A stretch of 64,000 nt of DNA from an uncultured Bacillota bacterium. Its GTDB lineage: Bacteria; Bacillota; Clostridia; Christensenellales; Borkfalkiaceae. The notes beneath the pieces were generated by a model. The model was not told the origin of the DNA. It was given only the letters and a program-made list of their open reading frames with translations, and ran no database searches. Positions 33,734 to 43,490 of the stretch are shown piece by piece (position 1 is the stretch's first letter; each line of letters starts with the position of its first letter). Location of the stretch: the NCBI GenBank assembly GCA_949297575.1, contig CASFTB010000008.1:1-64000 (forward strand), in the 5' to 3' direction. A program made the translations under genes and the position numbers.

Positions 33734-35605
33734 GTGAGTAAAAAAATCAAACTGTTCGGCGTTCTGCTCTCCTTCGTGCTCTGTTTTGCGCTGCTCATCG
33801 GCTGCGGCCCTTCGGAGAACGGCGGCAACGGCGGCAACGGCGGCAACCAGCAGCAGGAGCTGCAGCCCGGCACCATCACCTTTGAAGACGGCGACTGCGA
33901 GATCATCCGCGGCGTCGCCGATTCCGGCAAGCTCGACCTCGCGACCGCGTCCAACGGCGCGGCTGTCTCCTATGCGATGAGCGAGGAAGAGACCGCCAAA
34001 TTCAACAAAGCGTTCGACAACGCGCTCACCCTCTCCACGGACGGCACCATCAAGGGCACCGCGAGCAGGGTCACAGGCGTCAAGTGCGAGGTCACGGCGA
34101 GCGCCGAAAAGTGCGACCCCGTCACCGCAGAAGTCACCTTCGAGGTCATCTTCCCGTACCTGACCTTTGAGGGCGGCGTCCTCACCGATGCGAGACAGGG
34201 CGTCGCATACGCGGGCACCGTCGCTGCCTTCCTCACCGAGGCAGACGCCGGCGCCGAGTTCGAGATCACCGAGGGCGAGCTGCCCGCAGGCCTCGAGATG
34301 GACGAGTACGGCACCATCACCGGCACGCCGACCGCCACCGACAGGGGCAAGACCTTCACCGTCACCGCTTCCGCGCGCAACTATACCGAAACGTCCGCGG
34401 AATTCACCCTCTCCGTCATCATCAACAACGTCAGTGAGGCGAAGGGCGAGATCATCAACTTCGGCGGCGACGAGCCCACCACGCTCGAAAACGTGTACAA
34501 GGGCTCCTATTACGCCAACCAGAAGGGCGTCGCGGGCAACGCGGCTTCCACAAACAGCAACTACATCACCTACGCGCTCGCCGCGGGTTCCGAGCTGCCC
34601 GAAGGCATCACGCTCTATCCCAACGGCGCGCTGATCGGCTCCGTCGATCCCGACATGTCTCCCGAAGACATCGAGTTTGACGTCGTCGCCTCCGCGGAGG
34701 GCTGCGCAGACGTCACCGCGACGTTCGTGCTCCCCGTCAAGAACGCGCGCATCGTCTTCCCGACCGTCAACGGCCAGCTCACGAGGAGCGAGCCTGCCAG
34801 CTACAGCATCGCCCCCGCTGCCGAACTCAACCCCGGCGTCACCGACATCACCTTCAGCATGGAGGAGGACGACGCCGCCAAACTGAAAGCGGAGTACGGC
34901 CTCGAAGTCACCCCCGAGGGCTTGGTCACGGGCACGCCTACCAAGTCCGTCAAGAGCATGAACTTTGAAGTCACCGCCTCTTCCGACGATTCCACGCCGA
35001 CGACGGCGAGCATGTTCTTCCGCATCATCGAGCCTCTGCAGGCTGCGGATGGCAACAAATTCGAAGCGGAGTACACCAACCTCGACGGCAAGCAGGGCAC
35101 CGGCTATTCGGGCTCTCCTTCCAACGAGTCCCTCATCCAGCGCGAAGAAAACCTGAACATCAGCAATGGCGGCCTGTTTGTCAGCTATCTGCATAACACC
35201 GGCATCACGCTCGAGTTCGTCATCTATGCCGCCGCGGATACCGACGCGAACCTGTCCCTCAGCCTCGGCTCCGAGCTGACGAACATCGCGCTCACGCCTT
35301 CCGCCTTCGGCATTACCGTCTACAACGGCACGCAGGAGCCTTCGGGCAGCGGCACCGAGCTGCAGTACGGCAGCGTCACCGTCACCGGCGGCGGCGCGAT
35401 GTGGACGTATGCGGCGTTCGCGGAATACAGCTTCGGCTCCGTGCACCTTACCAAAGGGTACAACGTCATCCAGCTGCAGATCCGCTCCAATTCGTTCAGA
35501 GACGGCGCGACCGGCGGCCCGGGCGTAGACTACCTCAGGTTGGATACGTCCACGGCGCTCACCTGGAGCCCCTGTCTGTACAACCTCGACCTTATCAGCG
35601 TATAA
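33734..35605 (+). CDS. lipoprotein with Ig-like repeats and C-terminal CBM-like domain
   Basis: 623 residues from a GTG start five bases after GGAGG. Lipoprotein signal with Cys24 (LLIGC), then an NGGNGGNGG linker coded by a 9-bp tandem repeat. Four or five putative Ig (He_PIG-like) domains follow, each with the L-P-x-G-L/I ... G-T-I/L-x-G-T-P pattern. The last 150 residues (KFEAEYTNLDG... VDYLRLDTS) resemble the CBM-like modules of the esterase. There is no catalytic domain, so it is likely a surface glycan-binding or scaffold protein. It is separated by 19 bp from the next GH3 gene, so the two are cotranscribed. Confidence 0.78.
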   Translation: MSKKIKLFGVLLSFVLCFALLIGCGPSENGGNGGNGGNQQQELQPGTITFEDGDCEIIRGVADSGKLDLATASNGAAVSYAMSEEETAKFNKAFDNALTLSTDGTIKGTASRVTGVKCEVTASAEKCDPVTAEVTFEVIFPYLTFEGGVLTDARQGVAYAGTVAAFLTEADAGAEFEITEGELPAGLEMDEYGTITGTPTATDRGKTFTVTASARNYTETSAEFTLSVIINNVSEAKGEIINFGGDEPTTLENVYKGSYYANQKGVAGNAASTNSNYITYALAAGSELPEGITLYPNGALIGSVDPDMSPEDIEFDVVASAEGCADVTATFVLPVKNARIVFPTVNGQLTRSEPASYSIAPAAELNPGVTDITFSMEEDDAAKLKAEYGLEVTPEGLVTGTPTKSVKSMNFEVTASSDDSTPTTASMFFRIIEPLQAADGNKFEAEYTNLDGKQGTGYSGSPSNESLIQREENLNISNGGLFVSYLHNTGITLEFVIYAAADTDANLSLSLGSELTNIALTPSAFGITVYNGTQEPSGSGTELQYGSVTVTGGGAMWTYAAFAEYSFGSVHLTKGYNVIQLQIRSNSFRDGATGGPGVDYLRLDTSTALTWSPCLYNLDLISV

Positions 35606-35624
35606 TTTAGGAGGAAACGAGTAA

Positions 35625-38600
35625 ATGCCAGTTTTGAATGCGCTTAAATTCGTATGGAAATATACGCGCGTATGGCTGCTCGTCACCGTCATCGTGCTCG
35701 CCGTGGTTTTCTCGGCGAGCATGGTGGCGACCCAAAACAGCTTCCTTTCCGGTACCATCGATACCGTCATGGGCGGGGAAGGGCGCAAGCTCGTTTCGGG
35801 CGACCCCGAGCCGTACTACCGCTATAAAAAGACGACCGACACTTTCAAACAGTTTGAGACCGACCTCACCCTCGGCGACAACGTCATCCCGACGCGCGCG
35901 GAGAAGCAGGCGGTGTATGAAGCGGCCAACCTTCTCAACGAGGAGATCGCCGGCGAGGGCTTTGTCCTCCTCAAAAACGAGGGGAACGCCCTGCCTATTT
36001 CCACCTCCGAGGGCAGCAAGGCCAAGATCAGCGTCTTCGGCAAGAACTCCGCGAACATCGTGTTCGGCGGCTCCGGCTCCGGCGCCGGCAAATCGGACAG
36101 CTTCATTTCCCTGTACGAGGGCCTGGAAAACGCGAACTTCGAGCTCAACCCCGAGCTTGTAGATTTCTACGAAGGCAGCGCTTCCGGCAGCGGCAGGCCG
36201 GGCAACCCCGCCATCGGCACGCCGGACGTCACCGGGTTCGCGACGGGCGAAACGCCGCAGAGCGCGTACGACGAGCAGCTCAAAAACAGCTATGCCGAGT
36301 ACGACGACGCGGCCGTCATCGTCATCTCCCGCATCGGCGGCGAGGGCTTTGACCTGCCCCGCACGATGGTGGAGTCCTACGGCGGCGCGGCCACAGAGGG
36401 CGCGAAGGAGGGCCAGCACTACCTCGAACTGGATCAGAACGAAGAAGATCTGATCAACGCCGTCATCGACAGCGGCAAGTTCGAAAAAGTCGTCCTGCTC
36501 ATCAACTGCGCCACCTCCATGGAGCTCGGCTTCATCGACGAGATGGAGGGCATCGACGCGGCGCTGTGGATCGGCTTCCCCGGCGGCAGCGGCGCCAACG
36601 CTGTGGGAAAGGTGCTCAACGGCACCGTGACCCCCTCGGGCAGGCTCACCGATACCTATGTGCGCGATTTCACGCAGGATCCTACCTGGCAGAACTTCGG
36701 CGACAACCTGAAAAAGAACGGCAACGCTTATCTGCAGGGCGGCTCCAATTCCGGATATTTCTATGTCGAGTACGAGGAGGGCATCTACCTCGGTTATCGC
36801 TACTATGAGACGCGCTCGTATGAGGAGGCCTCGCGCTTCGGCGACGACGGCGGCTGGTACGACGAAAGCGTCGTCTACCCCTTCGGCTACGGCCTCGGCT
36901 ATGCCGATTTCGAGTGGACGCTCGTCGAGGCGGAGACTACCGCGAACGGTTCCGCCCTCGGCAAGGATACCAACAACCAGATCAAAGTCACCGTCAACGT
37001 CAAAAATATAAGCGAGACGTATGCGGGCAAAGACGTCATCCAGCTCTACTACTCCGCGCCGTATGTTACCAACGGCATCGAAAAGGCGCACGTCGTGTTG
37101 GGCGGCTACGTCAAGACCGACCTGCTCGCCCCCGGCGAAGATAAGAACTACACGCTCACGCTGGACATCGAGGACATGGCTTCCTACGACTACTCCGACG
37201 CGAACGGCAACGGCTTTTACGGCTACGAGCTCGACCCCGGCACCTACGATATCTATGTGGGGCGGAATGCGCATGACTGCTGGAGCGGCGACGACGCCAT
37301 CAGCCTGATGTATTTCCTCAACGAGGAGATCACCTACGGCATGGACGTCGACGGCACCGGAGACGGCAACGACAACCAGTTCCAGTACATGAGCGACTAT
37401 ATGGACGGCAAGGTCATGTCCCGCGGCAGCTTCTCGAGCACGATGCCGACCATGCCCACGGATGCCGAGCGCGAAGTGAGCGCGGATCTGATCAACTCCA
37501 TGAAGTTCGTCTACGACGACACCAACGGAGAGTATGTGACCCGCCTCAACAGTGCGGATGTCTCCAACCAGGGCAAGGGCGAAGCCGTGCAGCTGTATGA
37601 GCTCGTCGGCCTCCCTTACGACGACCCGAAGTGGGACGACCTGCTCGACTGCCTCACCGTGGAAGAGATGGTCACCCTCATCGGCCAGGGCAACTTCCAT
37701 ACCGAGGCGATCGAAAAGATCGGCAAACCGCGCACCATCGACCCCGACGGCCCTTCCGGCTTCACCAACTTCATGGGCGACCCGTCCGTGCACGAGACGT
37801 GCTTCTATGCGGCGGAGGCGGTCATCGGCGCCACCTGGAACAAAGACCTCGCCTACGATATGGGCGTCATGGTCGGCCTGGAGAGCCTCGTGGGCTACAC
37901 GAACGGCGACGGCAGGCCGTACAGCGGCTGGTATGCCCCCGCGGTCAATATCCACCGCAGCCCGTTCAGCGGCCGTAACTGGGAATATTACAGCGAAGAT
38001 CCTTACATCTCCGGCATGATGGGCGCGAACGTCGTCGCGGGTGCGCGCAGCAAGGGCGTGCTCACGTACGCAAAGCACTTCGTGCTCAACGACCAGGAGA
38101 CCAACCGCGACACCGAGGGCCTCGTGACCTGGGCGGACGAGCAGACCTTCCGTGAGATCTATCTCAAGCCGTTTGAGCTCATCGTCAAGGAAGGCGGCAC
38201 GCTCGGCATCATGACTTCCTTCAACCGCATCGGCAACGTCTGGGCGGGCGGCAGCTATCCGCTGCTCACCAACGTGTTGCGCAGCGAGTGGGGCTTTGAG
38301 GGCGTGGTCATCACCGACTACAGCGTCAGCAATCCCTACATGCCGCCCGATCAGATGATCCGCGTCGGCGGCGATCTGTACCTCTCGCAGTCCTATCCGC
38401 CTTCGGCGACGGGCGCGCAGACGGGTACGACGGACGATATGCAGGTCAAGGCACTGCGCCTGTCCTCCAAGAACATCCTCTTCGCCGTGGCGAATTCCAA
38501 CGCCATGAACGGCTACGGCGAGGGCGTCGTATGGGGCACCTCGATGGCGGGCTGGAAGGTCATGCTCATCTGGGTCAACATCGGCCTGGTCGTCGTGTTC

Positions 38601-38702
38601 GCGGTCTGGGGCTTCTTCGCCATCCGCCATGCGATCAAGAAGAACAAGGCAAACGCTCCCGCGGAGGAAGACGCCGCAGCGGGCGCGGAAGACAAGCAGT
38701 AA
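35625..38702 (+). CDS. membrane-anchored GH3 family beta-glycosidase, permuted domain order
   Basis: 1025 residues. N-terminal membrane helix (about 14-36) and C-terminal helix (about 975-1000) with a cytosolic acidic tail place the enzyme outside, held at both ends like the 5614 protein. Domain order is permuted: sandwich (EGFVLLKNEGNALP near 113), fibronectin-III-like domain after PFGYGLGYADF, TIM barrel with nucleophile D898 in VVITDYSVS. Sequence is closer to the 29806 enzyme than to the 5614 enzyme in the sandwich loops (GKNSANIVFGGSGSG). Last gene of the locus; a strong terminator follows. Confidence 0.87.
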   Translation: MPVLNALKFVWKYTRVWLLVTVIVLAVVFSASMVATQNSFLSGTIDTVMGGEGRKLVSGDPEPYYRYKKTTDTFKQFETDLTLGDNVIPTRAEKQAVYEAANLLNEEIAGEGFVLLKNEGNALPISTSEGSKAKISVFGKNSANIVFGGSGSGAGKSDSFISLYEGLENANFELNPELVDFYEGSASGSGRPGNPAIGTPDVTGFATGETPQSAYDEQLKNSYAEYDDAAVIVISRIGGEGFDLPRTMVESYGGAATEGAKEGQHYLELDQNEEDLINAVIDSGKFEKVVLLINCATSMELGFIDEMEGIDAALWIGFPGGSGANAVGKVLNGTVTPSGRLTDTYVRDFTQDPTWQNFGDNLKKNGNAYLQGGSNSGYFYVEYEEGIYLGYRYYETRSYEEASRFGDDGGWYDESVVYPFGYGLGYADFEWTLVEAETTANGSALGKDTNNQIKVTVNVKNISETYAGKDVIQLYYSAPYVTNGIEKAHVVLGGYVKTDLLAPGEDKNYTLTLDIEDMASYDYSDANGNGFYGYELDPGTYDIYVGRNAHDCWSGDDAISLMYFLNEEITYGMDVDGTGDGNDNQFQYMSDYMDGKVMSRGSFSSTMPTMPTDAEREVSADLINSMKFVYDDTNGEYVTRLNSADVSNQGKGEAVQLYELVGLPYDDPKWDDLLDCLTVEEMVTLIGQGNFHTEAIEKIGKPRTIDPDGPSGFTNFMGDPSVHETCFYAAEAVIGATWNKDLAYDMGVMVGLESLVGYTNGDGRPYSGWYAPAVNIHRSPFSGRNWEYYSEDPYISGMMGANVVAGARSKGVLTYAKHFVLNDQETNRDTEGLVTWADEQTFREIYLKPFELIVKEGGTLGIMTSFNRIGNVWAGGSYPLLTNVLRSEWGFEGVVITDYSVSNPYMPPDQMIRVGGDLYLSQSYPPSATGAQTGTTDDMQVKALRLSSKNILFAVANSNAMNGYGEGVVWGTSMAGWKVMLIWVNIGLVVVFAVWGFFAIRHAIKKNKANAPAEEDAAAGAEDKQ

Positions 38703-38728
38703 TTTCTGCACAGTGATGTGAAAAACGC

Positions 38729-38754
38729 CGGGCGGGCCGCAAGGCCCGCCCGGT
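38729..38754 (+). terminator. terminator of the polysaccharide locus
   Basis: CCGGGCGGGCC-GCAA-GGCCCGCCCGG, 11-bp perfect stem; only a weak TAACTTT tail follows. Confidence 0.7.
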
Positions 38755-38774
38755 AACTTTATGGAGAGAAAAAT

Positions 38775-38826
38775 GCCCGCAGTGCATCCGCGGGCGAAAA
38801 AGCGCCGCGCCCGGAAGGGCGCGGCG
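38775..38826 (-). terminator. two terminators after the WYL gene
   Basis: On the minus strand CGCCGCGCCC-TTCC-GGGCGCGGCG (38826-38803) runs into CTTTTT, and GCCCGC/GCGGGC (38795-38775) runs into ATTTTTC. A tandem pair facing the + strand locus. Confidence 0.8.
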
Positions 38827-38898
38827 TCCGTTCCTGTTTCGGGAAGATGCGCCCGCGAAGGCACAGGCGGGCAGGGGGAGGCGCAAAAATGCCTCCCT

Positions 38899-39867
38899 TT
38901 ATTGCTCGCCCTTTCCGGCTTTGGCATCGCCGCCCGTTCCGTCCTGCGCGTATTGTCGCAGCATGCCGCGGGCGCGCTCCTGCAGATCCGCCGCGAGGGA
39001 CGCCGGACCGAGCACGCGCACGCGCCCGCCGAACCCGAGCAGTTTGGAGAGGAGGATCTCTCCGCCCGGCAGGTCTGCCTCCGCGCGTATCCCTTCCTCC
39101 GATATCTGCACGCTGTCCATGCCCAGCCACTCCTCGATGTCGGGCAGGGCGCTCCGCTCCACGGCGAGGCGCAGGTGCACCAGCTCCGCGTTTTCGAAGT
39201 TGAATTTGAGGGGAAGGTTGGCCCGGTCCACGGGGCGGCGCTCGAACCGCTCGCCTGTATCCCGCGCGCTGCGGATGCGCCCCACGCGGAAGAGGCGGAA
39301 ATCGCCGCGCGTGCGGCACCAGGCGTATAGATACCAAATATTTTGTTTATAAATGAGCAGGTGCGGCTCCACCGTCCGCCTGCTCTCCGCGCCGTTCCTG
39401 TCGATGTAGGAGAGGTCGAGGCAGGCGCGCCGCTCCGTCGCGTCCTCCATGCATTTGAGCTTGTCCGAAAAGTCGTATGCGTCACCCCAGGTGCCGCTGT
39501 CCACGAGGATATTGCCGGAGAGCGCGAGGTCTCGGCTGTCCGCCTTCTCCTGCCGCAGCAGCTTTTCCAGCGCTTCTTTCGTCGCCTCGTCTCCCGTCTG
39601 CTCATACAGCGCGGAGAGGGCGTTGACCGCCGCTGCGAACTCTTCCCGCGTGAAGAAGTTGGAGGGCAGGCGGAATGTGTCGGGCAGGCATATCCCGCCC
39701 TTGCGGCCGCGTATAATATCGATGGGCACGCCCCCGATGCTCAGTTCTTCCGCATAGCGGTAGATGCTCCGCTCCGAAACACCGAAGTCCTTCGCCATGC
39801 GCGCCGCGCTCTCTTTGCGCTTCTTCAGCAGGCGGAAAAGGATCTGCAGCATGACCTGAAATTTCAT
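38899..39867 (-). CDS. HTH-11/WYL-domain transcriptional regulator
   Basis: 322 residues. An N-terminal helix-turn-helix of the HTH-11 type (AARMAKDFGVSERSIYRYAEEL, here split at residues about 22-43) is followed by a WYL domain (about 140-215) with the NIWYLYAWCRTRGDFRLFRVGRI signature read as WYL plus the conserved FR.GRI. A C-terminal WCX extension ends the protein. WYL domains sense ligands, often nucleotides or nucleic acids. The gene faces the polysaccharide locus and has repeats at its own promoter, suggesting autoregulation. GGAGG precedes the ATG. Confidence 0.9.
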   Translation of the reverse strand: MKFQVMLQILFRLLKKRKESAARMAKDFGVSERSIYRYAEELSIGGVPIDIIRGRKGGICLPDTFRLPSNFFTREEFAAAVNALSALYEQTGDEATKEALEKLLRQEKADSRDLALSGNILVDSGTWGDAYDFSDKLKCMEDATERRACLDLSYIDRNGAESRRTVEPHLLIYKQNIWYLYAWCRTRGDFRLFRVGRIRSARDTGERFERRPVDRANLPLKFNFENAELVHLRLAVERSALPDIEEWLGMDSVQISEEGIRAEADLPGGEILLSKLLGFGGRVRVLGPASLAADLQERARGMLRQYAQDGTGGDAKAGKGEQ

Positions 39868-39894
39868 GCTTTACCTCCGAAAAAAGTTTAAATA

Positions 39895-39934
39895 TCCTGA
39901 AAATATTATAATAATCCTGACAATATCTGTCAAG
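39895..39934 (-). promoter_or_regulatory. WYL promoter with 21-bp spaced direct repeats
   Basis: Minus-strand TTGACA (39934-39929), 17-bp spacer, TATAAT (39911-39906). The 12-bp repeats TCCTGAAAATAT (39895-39906) and TCCTGACAATAT (39916-39927) are 21 bp apart and flank the -10; TGACA-N5-TGTCA (39919-39933) overlaps the -35. Confidence 0.75.
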
Positions 39935-39980
39935 TTTTTTGTGCTATAATGGGGCCGTAAACAGAAAGGAGGACAAAGAC

Positions 39981-40400
39981 ATGTTATTCCGTAAAAGACA
40001 GGAGACCGTATTTCTCCCCGCGGAGAACAGGGAGGGCAGCGTCCGCCGCAAGGACAGGGCGTTCGCCACCGCCCGCGCTGCGGAGAACAGGCTTTCTGCT
40101 TCGGCACGCCGCCGTACGGAGGCGTGCCGTACAGAGGAGCGCCGCGCGCGGCAGGCAGAGGCGCTGTTCGCCGTCGTCCGCTTTGCATCGCGCCGCATGC
40201 CCGCGCAGCGGGCGGAGAGAGGGGAGGCAGGCCATGCGGGCGGGAGCGCCTGCGGCGGCATCCGCACCCTCCGTGCCCGCCTCGAAGGGGGATGCGCATA
40301 CCCGCACGGACAGACATCCCGCGGGGGAGACTGCCTCGACGAGGCCATCTCCGCCCTCTCCCGCCTGCGCGGACTGAACAGGGAGGAGAGAGGGGAATAG
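39981..40400 (+). CDS. uncharacterised Arg/Ala-rich protein
   Basis: 139 residues, very rich in Arg, Ala and Glu, with no recognised domain, signal peptide or membrane segment. Support for it being a gene: a textbook AAAGGAGG ribosome site at good spacing, a TATAAT at 39946-39951, and the absence of any other candidate in the interval between the WYL gene and gdhA. Against: biased composition of the kind random GC-rich frames show, and open frames on the other strand as well. Could be a lineage-specific gene divergent from and controlled by the WYL protein. Confidence 0.4.
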   Translation: MLFRKRQETVFLPAENREGSVRRKDRAFATARAAENRLSASARRRTEACRTEERRARQAEALFAVVRFASRRMPAQRAERGEAGHAGGSACGGIRTLRARLEGGCAYPHGQTSRGGDCLDEAISALSRLRGLNREERGE

Positions 40401-40469
40401 CGCCCTGCTTCCGCGTTCTTTTTATAGTAAGTATAAAAAATATTAATAGTTTAAATCGCGCGGCGTTCG

Positions 40470-40498
40470 TTGCAAATTGTGCCGATTCATGGTAAAAT
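40470..40498 (+). promoter_or_regulatory. gdhA promoter
   Basis: TTGCAA (40470-40475), 17-bp spacer, TAAAAT (40493-40498), in an AT-rich stretch 36 bp before the start. Confidence 0.75.
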
Positions 40499-40500
40499 AA

Positions 40501-41868
<1,368 letters not shown>

Positions 41869-41910
41869 TCGGCCTTTAAAACGGGAAGATCTCACGGCAT
41901 TGCAGAAAAA

Positions 41911-41947
41911 GGGCAGGGCGGTAAACCGTCCTGCCCGAATTTTTTTA
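41911..41947 (+). terminator. gdhA terminator
   Basis: GGGCAGGGCGG-TAAA-CCGTCCTGCCC (one G-T) followed by GAAT7. It also stands before the convergent membrane-protein gene. Confidence 0.9.
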
Positions 41948-41995
41948 TTTGAGCGAGTCTCCTCGCGGGGCGCGCTTTTCGCTGCCCGTACGCTG

Positions 41996-43234
41996 TCATG
42001 CCTCCCTTGCGGGGGCCGGCCCTCCCCCTTGTTCCGCCTCTGCCCGCTCTGCCTCGCGCTTTGCGGAGAGGGGGTCGCCCTCCGCGCTCTTTTTCTTGTG
42101 TACGGAGGGATATTTGCGCGGTTTTTTGCCGAAGAGGTTGTAGAAGAGGGATCCCATATTGACGAGGCTCATGCACACGGAGAGGAAGGTGCTCAGCTCG
42201 TGTTCCCTGTACCCAGCATAGAACATCGCAAAGAAGATGAGCACCATCGCGTAGATGCGCGAGGCGGCCTTGGCGATCTTCATGGCGCGCAGGCGCTGGT
42301 TGAGTTCGCCGCGGCGGAACAGGCGGTATTCGTAGATGTAGACCGCCGCCATGAGCGCAAAGGCGGAGACGAGCGCGAGGAGGATGGCGTACCCCCAGAA
42401 GCCGAGTTTGCTGAACACGTAGGACGCATATGCCAGGTAGCCGGCATACACCGCCAGCCATAGGATGCGCGCGAGGAAGAATTTCGCCTTCGCGCTGCGG
42501 AAGAGCTTGCGGTAGTCCGTCTTGTCCCGCGTGATATTTTCGATGACGGCGACCTGCGTCCTGTTGCGGCTCTCCTCCGCGGAGCGCTTTGCCTCCTCCG
42601 CATTGCGGAAGCTGTGGATGCGGAAATTCTGCCCGCTGCGCGAACGCACCGTAAAGAAGGCGAAGAGGCAGAACAGCGCGCTTCCGCCCTGGAAGTAGGA
42701 GGCCTGCGTGAGGTAATAGGCGATCTCCGGGCTCTCGTCCCGCACGGCGGCTACGGCGTACATCAGCACGGCGGCGATCAGGATGAGCAGGGCAGAACCG
42801 ACAAAGGAGAGCAGGGCTGCCGGCCACACTTTCGTCCGCTTTTTCTGTATGACCGCGCGGTGGTCGAAGAGGGAGTAGAGCACGGAAAAGATCGCCATCG
42901 CCAGCACAAAGCCGCCCACGGCGGGCAGGGCCTCCGCGGCGATGGCCAGCTGCGGCACCAGCGAGCACCCGTAAAAGAGCAGCATGAAGGCGCACAGGCT
43001 GATCTCGATCAGCGGCGGGATGTAGAGGCGGAACCTCTTCTGGATGATGACGGGCGCGCTGATCAGCGCGAGGGAGCAGGCGGTGAGCACCGCCTGCCCG
43101 ATGAGGGTGTACAGGTCATAGGTATCTATCAGCAGGTAGGAGACTGCCGCACCCCCGAAAGAGATCAGCAGCACCGCGGCGCAGACGATATAGACGACCC
43201 CCGTCGATTTTTTCCCAAAAATTTTTTCAAGCAT
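41996..43234 (-). CDS. multi-pass membrane protein of unknown function
   Basis: 412 residues. About ten hydrophobic segments in two groups (12-185 and 255-365) around a basic cytoplasmic loop (about 195-245, with FRIHSFRNAEEAKRSAEESRNRT), and a charged C-terminal tail rich in Lys, Glu and Ala. I do not recognise the family. No transport or catalytic motif is evident. Its start has GGAGG about 12 bases upstream, further than usual. It is transcribed alone and convergent with gdhA. Confidence 0.75.
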   Translation of the reverse strand: MLEKIFGKKSTGVVYIVCAAVLLISFGGAAVSYLLIDTYDLYTLIGQAVLTACSLALISAPVIIQKRFRLYIPPLIEISLCAFMLLFYGCSLVPQLAIAAEALPAVGGFVLAMAIFSVLYSLFDHRAVIQKKRTKVWPAALLSFVGSALLILIAAVLMYAVAAVRDESPEIAYYLTQASYFQGGSALFCLFAFFTVRSRSGQNFRIHSFRNAEEAKRSAEESRNRTQVAVIENITRDKTDYRKLFRSAKAKFFLARILWLAVYAGYLAYASYVFSKLGFWGYAILLALVSAFALMAAVYIYEYRLFRRGELNQRLRAMKIAKAASRIYAMVLIFFAMFYAGYREHELSTFLSVCMSLVNMGSLFYNLFGKKPRKYPSVHKKKSAEGDPLSAKREAERAEAEQGGGPAPAREA

Positions 43235-43310
43235 TTTTTTGTTCGATCCTCCGGGCCGGGCAGATGGTCGGCCTTGACGCCGAAAAGGCGGGCAAGAAGT
43301 CCGTATCTAT

Positions 43311-43339
43311 ATTATATCAAAATTCTGCACGGAAGTCCA
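43311..43339 (-). promoter_or_regulatory. promoter of the membrane-protein gene
   Basis: Minus-strand TGGACT (43339-43334), 17-bp spacer, TATAAT (43316-43311). I see no clear promoter for the divergent uppP gene in 43340-43490. Confidence 0.6.
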
Positions 43340-43490
43340 GATAATACAAAGATTTGGTACCATATGCGTCGGCAGCGGCGAGAAGCGTCCCTTTGCCTGT
43401 GGGGCGGCTCTGCTTTTCGGATGTCGGTGCCGTTCTGTTTCCCTCCTTCGCCGCATAGGATAGAGGGAGAACGATCGTATCGGAGGGGAT

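Noticed and set aside
27490-33954. A 2154-codon open frame on the minus strand, and similar long antisense frames under the ATPase, M29, transketolase and lipoprotein genes
   Set aside because: They lie opposite clear genes, have no ribosome site or recognisable domain, and arise because GC-rich codon use leaves few stops on the other strand.
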